Shown here piece by piece: positions 36,189-44,622 of a stretch of DNA of 64,000 nucleotides. The notes beneath the pieces were generated by a model that saw nothing but the letters and a program-made list of their open reading frames with translations, was not told the DNA's origin and searched no databases. Source of the DNA: Prosthecomicrobium pneumaticum (GTDB taxonomy: Bacteria; Pseudomonadota; Alphaproteobacteria; Rhizobiales; Kaistiaceae). Position numbers and translations under genes: made by a program. Within the stretch, counting starts at the first letter, position 1. Every line of letters begins with the position of its first letter. The stretch lies in the NCBI RefSeq assembly GCF_014199915.1, contig NZ_JACHOO010000001.1:734328-798327 (forward strand), in the 5' to 3' direction.

Positions 36189-37376
36189 ATGCAGCTTTCG
36201 ATGTGGAGCTATCCCTGGGACCTCGACGATCTCGGCATCGACCGCGCGGTCGCCGATCTGTCGGGCACGGCCGGGCTCAACACGATCAGCCTCGCCACCT
36301 CCTACCATGCCGGCCGCTTCCTGCAGCCGCGCAGCCCGCTGCGGAAGGCCTATTTCCCGGAAGACGGCACGATCTACTTCAAGCCCGACCCGGCTGCCTG
36401 GGAAGGCGTCCGGATCGTGCCGCAGGTCGCCTCGATCGTCGAGCGGCGGGACGTGCTGCGCGAGCTCGTCGAGCGACGCGACGCCGGCGGCATGGCGGTG
36501 TCGTGCTGGACCGTCTGCCTGCACAACACCCGGATCGGCATGCTGTACCCGCAGGCGGTGACCCGCAACGCCTTCGGCGATCCGAACTATTACAATCTCT
36601 GCCCGTCGCATCCCGACGCCCGCGCCTATGTCCGCGCGCTCGTCGCCGACGTGACGCGCGCCTACCGGCCGGACGTGATCGAGCTCGAAAGCCCCTGCTT
36701 CATGGGCTTCGCGCACGAATACCATCACGAGAAGGACGGCGTCGGCATGACGGCGGAGGACGATTTCCTCCTCTCGCTGTGCTTCTGCGACGCCTGCCTC
36801 GCCCGCGCGGGCGCCGCCGGCGTCGACGGCACGAAGGCGCGCGCGACCGTCCGGCGCTGGATCGTCGAGGCGTGCGAGCGCGATTATCCCGCGCCGCGCT
36901 TCCCCGACTTTCCGGCCGGCGGGCTCGACGTCTTCCGTGGCCATCCCGAGGTCCACGACTATCTGATGTGGCGGTTCGAGCCGGTGACGAGCCTCGTCGC
37001 CGAGATCCGCGACGTGGCCGATCCGGCGACGAAGGTCTATCTGATCGACCTCAAGGACGGCTGGCTCGGGGGCTGCGATCTCGCGGCGATCGGCGCGGCG
37101 TGCGACGGCGCCATCCTCTGCGCCTATTTCATGGACGCCCCGGCCACCGAGGCGCTGATGCGGGCCGGACGCGCGGCGCTCGGGCCGGAGAAGTATCTCG
37201 GCGCCGGCTTCCGCGTCTTCTATCCCGAAATGCCGGGGCCGGAAGAGCTCGCCCGCCGCAGCGCGGCGGCGATCGCCGGCGGCGCGACCGGCATCAACTA
37301 TTATAATTACGGCCTCATTCCCGAGCAGCGCCTCGCCTGGGTCGGCGCGGCGGTCGACGCGATCGGCGGACGATAG
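36189..37376 (+). CDS. Conserved protein of unknown function, probable TIM-barrel hydrolase
   Basis: The 395-residue soluble protein has no signal peptide. Its sequence alternates strands and helices in a way that suggests a TIM barrel like those of glycoside hydrolases: an early L-N-T-I-S-L-A-T strand, I-E-L-E-S-P-C-F-M-G-F followed by H-E-Y-H-H-E near residue 175, and G-A-T-G-I-N-Y-Y-N-Y-G near the end. Several cysteines cluster at C-F-C-D-A-C. I cannot assign a family. The operator in its promoter matches those of the sugar transporter and the FGGY kinase, so it belongs to the same GntR regulon and probably acts on the same substrate. Confidence 0.65.
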   Translation: MQLSMWSYPWDLDDLGIDRAVADLSGTAGLNTISLATSYHAGRFLQPRSPLRKAYFPEDGTIYFKPDPAAWEGVRIVPQVASIVERRDVLRELVERRDAGGMAVSCWTVCLHNTRIGMLYPQAVTRNAFGDPNYYNLCPSHPDARAYVRALVADVTRAYRPDVIELESPCFMGFAHEYHHEKDGVGMTAEDDFLLSLCFCDACLARAGAAGVDGTKARATVRRWIVEACERDYPAPRFPDFPAGGLDVFRGHPEVHDYLMWRFEPVTSLVAEIRDVADPATKVYLIDLKDGWLGGCDLAAIGAACDGAILCAYFMDAPATEALMRAGRAALGPEKYLGAGFRVFYPEMPGPEELARRSAAAIAGGATGINYYNYGLIPEQRLAWVGAAVDAIGGR

Positions 37377-37414
37377 GCGCCGCCTTTCGCCGGCGCGCCG
37401 GCGCCGCATTCTCC

Positions 37415-37454
37415 CTGCGCGCGGCGATCCCGGCTTCCGGATCGCCGCGCGCAG
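37415..37454 (+). terminator. Large GC-rich hairpin, probable transcript end of the TIM-barrel-like gene
   Basis: A perfect 16-base-pair stem with an 8-base loop lies 38 bases after the stop codon. No T-tract follows, so it may act as an RNA-processing or Rho-assisted end rather than a classic intrinsic terminator. Confidence 0.5.
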
Positions 37455-37526
37455 GCGTCGTGGAGCCGCGCCTTTGCCGCAAAATCGGCCTGTTCCGCCC
37501 CCTGCCCAGCGAATGAGCGGACCAAC

Positions 37527-37554
37527 TTGACTCCTTGTATGGACAAGTTAGCAT
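37527..37554 (+). promoter_or_regulatory. Promoter with GntR-type operator upstream of the sugar importer
   Basis: TTGACT (37527-37532) and TAGCAT (37549-37554) are spaced by 16 bases. The perfect inverted repeat CTTGT-ATGG-ACAAG (37534-37547) fills the spacer, so a bound repressor would block RNA polymerase. Confidence 0.68.
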
Positions 37555-37625
37555 CATGGCCGTCGGCGCCAGGAACGGGCGGTCCGGCGCAAGCATCCGA
37601 GCCATTCGGACCAGAGGGACATGAG

Positions 37626-38630
37626 ATGAAAAAGGGACTCCGGATCCTCGCCTCCGCCGCCGTGCTGACGGCGGGCCTGACGGGCGCGGCCTTCGCGGCC
37701 GACGGCAAGTACACGATCGGCTACGACAATTATTTCATGGGCAATAGCTGGTCGGTCCAGCTCGCCGCCGAATTCAAGGCCGAGGCGGAAAAGCACACCG
37801 ACAAGGTGAACGTCGTCTATGTCGAATCGGCCGGCGACACCCAGAAGCAGATCGCGAACATCGAAGACCTGATCACCAAGAAGGTCGACGCGATCATCAC
37901 CACGCCGACCTCGCCCACCGCGCTGATCCCGGCGCTGAAGAAGGCGCGCGCGGCCGGCATCAAGATCGTGCTGCTCGCCGCGACGATCAAGTCGCAGGAT
38001 TATGACGCGCTCGTCACCGTCGACGACGTCGCCTTCGGCCGCACCGGCGCCGAATGGCTGGCGCAGAAGCTCGGCGGCAAGGGCGACATCATCGCGCTCA
38101 ACGGCATCGCCGGCATCTCGACGAGCGACGACCGGTTCAAGGGCGCCGAGGAGGTGTTCGCGAAGTATCCGGACATCAAGATCGTCGCCGCGGTCAATGC
38201 CGGCTGGGACTATGCGCAGGGCAAGCAGGCGGTCTCGAATCTGCTGGCCGCCAATCCGAAGATCGACGGCGTCTGGTCGCAGGGCGGCGCCATGACGCTC
38301 GGCGCCATCGACGCCTTCGAGGCGGCGCAGCGGCCGCTCGTGCCGATGACCGGCGAGGACAATAACGGCTATCTGAAGCGCTGGAAGCAGCTCGAGGATA
38401 AGGGCTTCGACTCGATCGGCACGTCCAAGCCGACCTGGCTGGGCTCGGAGGCGCTGCGCGTCACGATCGACCTGCTCGACGGCAAGGCGGTCGAGAAGGA
38501 CATGGTTCTGCCGGTTCCGACCATCACCGCGGCCGACCTCGACAAGTTCGTCAAGCCGGACCTGTCGGATTCCTTCTGGGCCGGCACCCGTCTGACCGAC
38601 GAGCAGGTCAAGGCGACCTTCGCGAACTGA
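37626..38630 (+). CDS. Sugar ABC transporter substrate-binding protein (GntR regulon)
   Basis: The 334-residue periplasmic binding protein has a classic Sec signal (M-K-K-G-L-R-I-L..., cleavage near A-A-F-A). The mature sequence begins with K-Y-T-I-G-Y-D-N and includes the hinge-type T-T-P-T-S-P-T-A-L-I-P-A-L and G-I-A-G-I-S-T-S-D-D-R. ATG 37626 has an AGAGGGAC Shine-Dalgarno. It heads an operon with the double-domain ATPase two bases downstream. It is unrelated in detail to the importer at 24.4-27.5 kb. The ligand is unknown. Confidence 0.86.
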   Translation: MKKGLRILASAAVLTAGLTGAAFAADGKYTIGYDNYFMGNSWSVQLAAEFKAEAEKHTDKVNVVYVESAGDTQKQIANIEDLITKKVDAIITTPTSPTALIPALKKARAAGIKIVLLAATIKSQDYDALVTVDDVAFGRTGAEWLAQKLGGKGDIIALNGIAGISTSDDRFKGAEEVFAKYPDIKIVAAVNAGWDYAQGKQAVSNLLAANPKIDGVWSQGGAMTLGAIDAFEAAQRPLVPMTGEDNNGYLKRWKQLEDKGFDSIGTSKPTWLGSEALRVTIDLLDGKAVEKDMVLPVPTITAADLDKFVKPDLSDSFWAGTRLTDEQVKATFAN

Positions 38631-38632
38631 CG

Positions 38633-40183
38633 ATGGCGATGCTCGCGTCCCCCCTTCCCTCCGACGGCGCCGCGCCCGCGCGGCTCGCCGTGTCGGGCGT
38701 GTCGAAATCCTTCGGCAGCAATCTGGTGTTGCGGGACGTGAGCTTCTCCGTCCGCGCCGGCGAGGTGGTTTCCCTCGTCGGCGAGAACGGCGCCGGCAAG
38801 TCGACGCTGATGCATGTCTGCGCCGGCACCTTTCCGCCCGATGGCGGCACGCTGACGCTCGACGGGGCGGCCTACCGCCCCGCATCTCCGCAGGCCGCCC
38901 GCACGGCCGGCGTCGCGCTGGCGCTGCAGGAAACGGCGATCCTGCCGGACCTGACGGTCGCCGAGAATCTGCTCTTCGGCGCCGAGCCGCGCGGGCTGCT
39001 CGGCCTGATCGACCAGCGCCGGCTGCACCGCGACGCCGAGACGGTGCTCGCCGGGCTCGGTTTCGCGCTGCGGTCCGACCGGCTCGGCGCCGACCTTTCC
39101 GCCGCCGAGCGGCAGATGCTCGAGATCGCCAAGGCGATCCGGCTTGCCCCGCGGCTCCTGATCCTCGACGAGCCGACCGCCTCGCTCTCCTCGCACGAGA
39201 CCGAACTCGTGCTGAAGGCGATGGCCCGGCTCACCGCCGCCGGCGGCTCCGTCATCTTCATCTCGCACCGGCTCGACGAGGTGATGGAGGCCGCCGACCA
39301 CGCCGTCGTGCTGAAGGACGGCACGCTGACGCTCGACGCGCCGCGCGGCGGCTTCGACCGCGACGACCTGATCCGCGCCATGGTCGGCCGGACGCTGACC
39401 GACATCTTCCCCGCCCGCCCCGCGACGCTCGCGGACCGGCCGGTGCGCCTCGCGCTCGACGCGGCGGTCGCCCCGGGACTGAAGCCCCTGACCCTCGATG
39501 TGCGCGCCGGCGAGATCGTCGGCTTCGCCGGGCTCGAAGGCCAGGGCCAGCGCCCGCTCGCCCGCGCGCTCTCCGGTATCGCGCCCTTCACCGGCGGCAC
39601 GATCGCCGTCGACGGCGCGGCCGTGCCGGTCCGTTCCGTCTCGCGCGGCATCGCCGCCGGCATCGCCTCGATCCCCGACGACCGCAAACACGAGGGGCTC
39701 GCTCTCGACCTGCCGGTCCGCATGAATGTCAGCCTGTTCGCGCTGTCGGCGAGGAGCCGCTGGGGCTGGCTGCGGCAGAACCTCGAGCGGACCTTCGCCG
39801 AGGAGGCGCGCCGCCGCTTCGCGATCCGCTCGACGGGCATCGAACAGCCGGTCCGCCAGCTCTCCGGCGGCAATCAGCAGAAGGTCGTCTTCGCCCGCTG
39901 GCTCGCCGAGACGCCGAAAGTTCTGGTGCTCTACGAGCCGACCAAGGGCGTCGACGTCGGCGCCAAGACCGAGATCTACCGTCTCGTCGGCGAACTCAGC
40001 GCACAGGGCGTCGCCGTCGTGCTGATCAGCGCCGACATGCTCGAACTGATCGGTCTGTCGGACCGCATCCACGTCCTCTTCGAGGGCGCCGTGACGGGCA
40101 CGCTCGAGCGCGCCGATTTCTCCGAGGAGGCGATCATGCGTCTCGCCGCGGGCCCCGAGGGAGCGGCCGTCCATGCTGCCTAG
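38633..40183 (+). CDS. Sugar ABC transporter ATPase with two nucleotide-binding domains
   Basis: The 516-residue RbsA/MglA-type ATPase is divided in two. The N-terminal domain is canonical in Walker A (G-E-N-G-A-G-K-S-T) and Walker B (L-L-I-L-D-E-P-T), but its signature reads L-S-A-A-E-R-Q. The C-terminal domain has a degenerate Walker A (G-L-E-G-Q-G-Q-R), an intact signature (L-S-G-G-N-Q-Q-K) and a Walker B in which the usual aspartate is tyrosine (L-V-L-Y-E-P-T). One functional ATP site is therefore expected, as is common in this subfamily. A second ATG at 38639 could be the true start. Confidence 0.88.
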   Translation: MAMLASPLPSDGAAPARLAVSGVSKSFGSNLVLRDVSFSVRAGEVVSLVGENGAGKSTLMHVCAGTFPPDGGTLTLDGAAYRPASPQAARTAGVALALQETAILPDLTVAENLLFGAEPRGLLGLIDQRRLHRDAETVLAGLGFALRSDRLGADLSAAERQMLEIAKAIRLAPRLLILDEPTASLSSHETELVLKAMARLTAAGGSVIFISHRLDEVMEAADHAVVLKDGTLTLDAPRGGFDRDDLIRAMVGRTLTDIFPARPATLADRPVRLALDAAVAPGLKPLTLDVRAGEIVGFAGLEGQGQRPLARALSGIAPFTGGTIAVDGAAVPVRSVSRGIAAGIASIPDDRKHEGLALDLPVRMNVSLFALSARSRWGWLRQNLERTFAEEARRRFAIRSTGIEQPVRQLSGGNQQKVVFARWLAETPKVLVLYEPTKGVDVGAKTEIYRLVGELSAQGVAVVLISADMLELIGLSDRIHVLFEGAVTGTLERADFSEEAIMRLAAGPEGAAVHAA

Positions 40184-41117
40184 GGGCTCGATCCGCACCA
40201 ATCTCCTGCTCGGCCTGCCGGCGCTCCTGCTCGCCGCGGCGATCGTCGCGGTCGCCGCCTCCTGGTCGGGCGATTTCTTCGCCGCCGGCAATCTCGGCAA
40301 TCTCGTCAACCGGGTCCTGCCGCTGTCGCTCGCCGCGCTCGGCCAGGCCTTCGTGCTGTTCGCCGGCCGGATCGACCTGTCGGTCGGCTCGGTGATCAGC
40401 CTGTCGACCGCCATCCTCGCCACCACATCGACCTCGCTCGGCTGGGCGGCCGTGCCGCTCGTGCTCGTCGCCGGCCTCGCCTGCGGCGCGCTCAATGCGG
40501 CGGGTGTCATCTATCTGCGCATCAACCCGCTGATCATGACGCTCGCCAGTTCCGCGATCGTCAAAGGCGCGGCGCTGATCCTGATGCCGACGCCGGGCGG
40601 CGAGGTCGACTACACGTTCTACGACGCCTTCTACGGCCAGGACCTGCTCGTCGGCTGGCCGCTCGCCGTCATTCTGCTCGCCTTCCTCGGCGCCTTCCTC
40701 CTGTTCGGCTTCACCCGCTTCGGCCGCCGCATCTATGCGCTCGGCTCGGACGACCGCGCGGCTTACGCGAACGGCGTCGACGTGCGGCGGGTGGAATGGT
40801 CGGTCTTCCTCGCCTCGGGCTTCTTCGCCGCGGCGGCGGGCGTCGCGGTCGGCATCAAGATCCTCTCGGGCGACCCGCTGATCGGCGATTCCTTCACCCT
40901 CGACGCGATCGCCGCGGCGGTGCTCGGCGGCGTCGCGCTGCAGGGCGGCCGCGGTGCCGTGCCGGGCGTGCTCGCCGGTTCGATCGCCCTCGTCCTGATC
41001 GCCAATGCCTTCAACCTGCTCGAGCTCGACCCCAACCTGCAGCAGATCGCCAAGGGCCTGATCTTCGTGGTCGCGCTGATGCTGTTCATGCGCGGCGGCG
41101 TCCGGAGGACCGCATGA
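40173..41117 (+). CDS. Sugar ABC transporter permease 1 (GntR regulon)
   Basis: The 314-residue CUT2 permease has about 8-10 hydrophobic helices, the G-R-I-D-L-S-V-G-S-V-I-S-L motif near residue 66 and a conserved Y-A-L-G-S-D-D-R-A-A-Y-A-N-G-V cytoplasmic loop. The start overlaps the ATPase stop by 11 bases. It is followed by a second, different permease, so the membrane channel is likely a heterodimer. Confidence 0.87.
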   Translation: MLPRGSIRTNLLLGLPALLLAAAIVAVAASWSGDFFAAGNLGNLVNRVLPLSLAALGQAFVLFAGRIDLSVGSVISLSTAILATTSTSLGWAAVPLVLVAGLACGALNAAGVIYLRINPLIMTLASSAIVKGAALILMPTPGGEVDYTFYDAFYGQDLLVGWPLAVILLAFLGAFLLFGFTRFGRRIYALGSDDRAAYANGVDVRRVEWSVFLASGFFAAAAGVAVGIKILSGDPLIGDSFTLDAIAAAVLGGVALQGGRGAVPGVLAGSIALVLIANAFNLLELDPNLQQIAKGLIFVVALMLFMRGGVRRTA

Positions 41118-42073
41118 GCACCAGCGCCTATCTCGTCCGCATGCGGCCGGCCGCGGCGAGCCTGCGGGCCGTCGCCCTGCTCGTCCTGCTGCTCGTCGCC
41201 TTCTTCGTCTCGGCCGGGCTGTTCTCGCCGCTCCTGCTCCTCGACAATGTCCGCCAGGCCGCCCCGCTCGGCGTCGTCGTGCTCGGCCAGGCGATCGTCC
41301 TGATGATGGGGCGGCTCGATCTTTCGGTCGGCGCCACCGCCTCGATGGCGAACATCGTGCTCTGTGCCGTCTTCGCCGGCGACATGGCGAATACCGGGCC
41401 GGCGGTCGCCCTGACGCTCGGCGCCGGCGCGCTGGTCGGCCTCGCCAACGGGCTGATGACGACGAAGCTGCGCATCCCGTCCTTTCTCGCCACCCTCGCC
41501 ACCTCGATGATCGTCGCGGGCCTCGTCGTCTTCTTCACCGGCGGCTCGCCGCGCGGTGCGGTGCCGGCGGGCTTCCGGGTCGTCACCGAGGCATGGCTGT
41601 TCGGGTTCGTGCCCTATTCGGCGCTGATCTGGCTGGCGCTCCTCGTCCTCCTGATGCTGCTCGTGCATTTCACCATGCTCGGCCGCAAGATGATCCTTTC
41701 GGGCGCCAATCTCGTCGCCGCGCGCCACAGCGGCATCCCCTCCGACGGGCTGATCGTGCTCGCCTTCGTCCTGTCGAGCCTGCTCGCGGCGACCGGCGGC
41801 ATCCTCGTCTCGGCGATCACCGGCATGGCCTCGATCGGGGTCGGCAACGGCTTCACCCTCGATTCGATCGCCGCGGCGGTGATCGGCGGCGCGCTGTTCT
41901 CGGGCGGCGTCTTCCTGCCGCTCGGCGCCATGGCGGGCGCGCTGATCCTCTTCGTCGTGCAGAGCCTGCTCTATCTCCTCGCCCTTCCCCCGGCCGCGAA
42001 ATTCATCGTCCAGGGCCTCATCATCATGCTGGCGCTCGCGCTTGCGAGCTTCAGGAAGGAGAAATCCTCATGA
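41114..42073 (+). CDS. Sugar ABC transporter permease 2 (GntR regulon)
   Basis: The 319-residue CUT2 permease is related to, but distinct from, the first one. It has G-R-L-D-L-S-V-G-A-T-A-S-M near residue 73, A-R-H-S-G-I-P-S-D in the loop, and G-N-G-F-T-L-D-S-I-A-A-A-V-I-G-G near the end. The start overlaps the upstream stop as ATGA. The stop overlaps the next gene by four bases. Confidence 0.87.
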   Translation: MSTSAYLVRMRPAAASLRAVALLVLLLVAFFVSAGLFSPLLLLDNVRQAAPLGVVVLGQAIVLMMGRLDLSVGATASMANIVLCAVFAGDMANTGPAVALTLGAGALVGLANGLMTTKLRIPSFLATLATSMIVAGLVVFFTGGSPRGAVPAGFRVVTEAWLFGFVPYSALIWLALLVLLMLLVHFTMLGRKMILSGANLVAARHSGIPSDGLIVLAFVLSSLLAATGGILVSAITGMASIGVGNGFTLDSIAAAVIGGALFSGGVFLPLGAMAGALILFVVQSLLYLLALPPAAKFIVQGLIIMLALALASFRKEKSS

Positions 42074-43041
42074 GCTTCATCCGCACGCTCACGGGCGACA
42101 TCGATCCGAAGACGCTCGGCGTCACCTATGCGCACGATCATCTCTTCTGTGTGCCGCCGCTCTGGAAGGAAAAGAAGCTCGACGATTTCCTGATCGACGA
42201 CATCGAGGCGTCGATCAAGGATGTCGAGCTGTTCGTCGCCGCCGGCGGCCAGGCGGTCTATGACGCGACCGCGATCGACTATGGCCGCGACCCGGTCGCG
42301 TTGAAGACGATCTCGGAGCGCACCGGCATCCGGATCATCGCCACCGCCGGCTTCAACAAGGCGGTGATGTGGCCCGGACACATGAAGGACGGCCGCACCT
42401 TCCAGGCCTTCATCGACGGCAAGAGCCGGGCCGAGCTCGCCGCCCATATCGCATCCGAGGTGACGGAGGGGCTCGACGGGACGGATCTGCGCGGCGGCGT
42501 GGTCAAGTTCGGCACCGGCTACAACACCATCTCGGAGGCCGAGGACAAGGCGCTGCGCGCCGCGCTCGACGCGCACAAGGAGACCGGCGCGCCGCTCCAC
42601 TCGCACACCGAGCTCGGCACGCTGATCCTCGAGCAGCTCGCCATCGTGCGGGCCGAAGGCGTCGATCCGACGCGGCTGACGATCGCCCATGTCGACCGCA
42701 ACCCCGATCCCTTTGTGCACCGGAAGGCGGCCGAGACCGGCGCCTTCCTGTGCTTCGACGGCATCTCGCGGATCAAATACCACCCCGAAAGCGTGCTCAT
42801 CGACTGCATCCTGAAGCTCGTCGCGCGCGGCCACGAGAAACAGATCCTGATCGGCGGCGACATCGCCCGGCGGACCATGTACCGCAACTATGGCGAGGGC
42901 GGCCTCGGGCTCGGCTACATCCTCGAAAGCTGGGTGCCGCGCTTCGTCGAGGAGGCGGGCGAGGCCGGCTTCGACGGCAAGGCGCTCATCCACACCTTCA
43001 TGGTGGACAATCCGCAGCGCGCCTTCGCGTTCACGAGCTGA
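42070..43041 (+). CDS. Phosphotriesterase-family hydrolase (probable lactonase)
   Basis: The 323-residue amidohydrolase-superfamily enzyme of the phosphotriesterase type keeps the metal-site residues: an H-x-H pair in Y-A-H-D-H, a bridging lysine in V-V-K-F-G (about residue 155), histidines in L-H-S-H-T-E and I-A-H-V-D-R-N, and the catalytic aspartate in L-I-G-G-D-I. In bacteria many such proteins hydrolyse lactones rather than phosphotriesters. Being coupled to a sugar importer and upstream of a creatininase-family gene, it probably opens a sugar-derived lactone or related ring; this is inference. Confidence 0.8.
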   Translation: MSFIRTLTGDIDPKTLGVTYAHDHLFCVPPLWKEKKLDDFLIDDIEASIKDVELFVAAGGQAVYDATAIDYGRDPVALKTISERTGIRIIATAGFNKAVMWPGHMKDGRTFQAFIDGKSRAELAAHIASEVTEGLDGTDLRGGVVKFGTGYNTISEAEDKALRAALDAHKETGAPLHSHTELGTLILEQLAIVRAEGVDPTRLTIAHVDRNPDPFVHRKAAETGAFLCFDGISRIKYHPESVLIDCILKLVARGHEKQILIGGDIARRTMYRNYGEGGLGLGYILESWVPRFVEEAGEAGFDGKALIHTFMVDNPQRAFAFTS

Positions 43042-43049
43042 GGGCGATC

Positions 43050-43808
43050 GTGCATCTGGAAAACGCCGATCTCGAAGGCCTCAACGATTCCGAGGCGCGG
43101 GCGCTTCTCGCGCGGAGACCCGTCGCGCTGCTGCCGATCGGCGCCGTCGAGGCGCATGGCGAGCATCTGCCGTCCGGCACCGACAACATCCTCGCCCGCC
43201 GGCTGGTGACCGCGCTCGTCGAGCGCGTCGCCGGCGCGACGCCGCTCCTCCTGCTGCCCCTGCTGCCCTTCGGCCAGGTCTGGTCGCTCGCCGATCAGCC
43301 GGGCTCGATCTCGTTGTCGAACGAAACCGTGTCGCGCATCGTGGTCGAGATCGGCCTGTCGCTGAAGGCGAAGGGCGTGACGGCGATCGCGGTCGTCAAC
43401 ACGCATTACGGCAATGTCGTCGCGCTCCGCGACGCGCAGCGCCGGCTGAAGGACGAGGGCGTGACGCTCGCGATCTTCAACTATCCGGGCGCTGCCGAAC
43501 CGACGCGGGCGGTGCGCGAGAAGCCGGCCGCCCACCCCGCCTATATGCACGCCTGCGAGATCGAGACCTCCTATATGCTGCACCTCGCGCCCGAGGCGGT
43601 GCGGATGGAGAAGGCGGTCGTCAACTATCCGGCCTTCCCGGAGGATTTCTCCGAGCTCGCCTATCGCTGGAGCGAATTCTCGGCGAGCCCGGTGCTCGGC
43701 GACGCGACCGCCGCGACCGCCGATAAGGGCCGGATCATCCTCGACGCCGTGCTCGGCCGGATGGCCGAACTCCTCGCCGCCCTCTATGCTCGCGGCAGAG
43801 AAGCCTGA
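43050..43808 (+). CDS. Creatininase family amidohydrolase
   Basis: The 252-residue protein carries the creatininase motif E-A-H-G-E-H-L-P-S-G-T-D (about residues 35-46), which binds two metals, and V-N-T-H-Y-G-N near residue 115. The GTG start at 43050 has GAGGG six bases upstream. Relatives cleave creatinine, formamide intermediates or, in an inositol pathway, a keto-inositol ring (IolN-type). In this operon a sugar-ring hydrolase role is more likely than creatinine use. Its 3' end overlaps the gntR start. Confidence 0.8.
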   Translation: MHLENADLEGLNDSEARALLARRPVALLPIGAVEAHGEHLPSGTDNILARRLVTALVERVAGATPLLLLPLLPFGQVWSLADQPGSISLSNETVSRIVVEIGLSLKAKGVTAIAVVNTHYGNVVALRDAQRRLKDEGVTLAIFNYPGAAEPTRAVREKPAAHPAYMHACEIETSYMLHLAPEAVRMEKAVVNYPAFPEDFSELAYRWSEFSASPVLGDATAATADKGRIILDAVLGRMAELLAALYARGREA

Positions 43809-44622
43809 GCAGGACCCGACCGTGAAAGCCGACGTCGCCGCGCGCGATCACCGACCGATCTACATCCAGGTCGCCGAAGGTCTGCGCGCCCGCATCCTGT
43901 CGGGCTATTACAAGGACAAGATCGACGGCGAACTGAAGCTCGTGCAGGAATGGAAGGTGTCGCGCCGGACGATCCAGCAGGCGCTCGACATCCTCGTCCA
44001 GGAGGGCCTGCTCGGCCGCCAGCAGGGCACCGGCACCTTCATCAATCATGGCGCGGTGGCGAAGCGCTACCGCGCCATCACCTCGATCACCGACGGCATC
44101 CGGGCGCAGGGCCTCACGGTCGATTATCGCGTGCTGGGCAGCGGGCCGGAGCCCGCGAGCGCCGCGGCCTGTGCCTTTTTCGGCATCGAGGACGGCGCGA
44201 GCGCCTATCGCCACGTCCGGCTGGTGCTCGGCGACGGCCGGCCGCTCGCCGTCACGAGCACGCTCCTCAACCTGCGTCTGCTCGGCGCGATCGAGCTCGC
44301 CCATCTCGACCGCGGCCTCTACGACACGTTGCGGCGCAGCCACGGCCGCACCGTCGTGCACGCCGAGGACGCCTATCGCCCGGTGATCGCGAGCGCCGCG
44401 ACCGCCGGCCTGCTCGGCCTGCCGCCCGGCAGCGCGATTTTCCTCGCCGAGCGGCGCGCCTGGGACCAGGAGGGCGCGCCGATCGAACTGTCGACCGTCG
44501 AGATGCTGCCCGTGCCGCTCGAAATCTCGATCTCGCAGGTCGGCACCGACTGGATCGACAAGCCGCCGCCCGTCGCCGACCCGTGGGATTACCGCGTCGG
44601 CTTCGGCGATTTCAAAGGCTGA
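43786..44622 (+). CDS. GntR family regulator with UTRA domain
   Basis: The 278-residue regulator of the HutC/UTRA class has a winged helix (residues about 25-90; L-V-Q-E-W-K-V-S-R-R-T-I-Q-Q-A-L-D-I-L-V) ending in G-T-G-T-F-I, followed by a UTRA effector domain. It is last in the importer operon. HutC-class proteins bind TTGT-N4-ACAA-like palindromes, exactly what is seen at 36140, 37534 and 46167, so it is very likely the regulator of all three promoters. ATG 43786 overlaps the creatininase gene by 23 bases; a GTG at 43822 is a possible alternative start. Confidence 0.87.
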   Translation: MLAAEKPEQDPTVKADVAARDHRPIYIQVAEGLRARILSGYYKDKIDGELKLVQEWKVSRRTIQQALDILVQEGLLGRQQGTGTFINHGAVAKRYRAITSITDGIRAQGLTVDYRVLGSGPEPASAAACAFFGIEDGASAYRHVRLVLGDGRPLAVTSTLLNLRLLGAIELAHLDRGLYDTLRRSHGRTVVHAEDAYRPVIASAATAGLLGLPPGSAIFLAERRAWDQEGAPIELSTVEMLPVPLEISISQVGTDWIDKPPPVADPWDYRVGFGDFKG

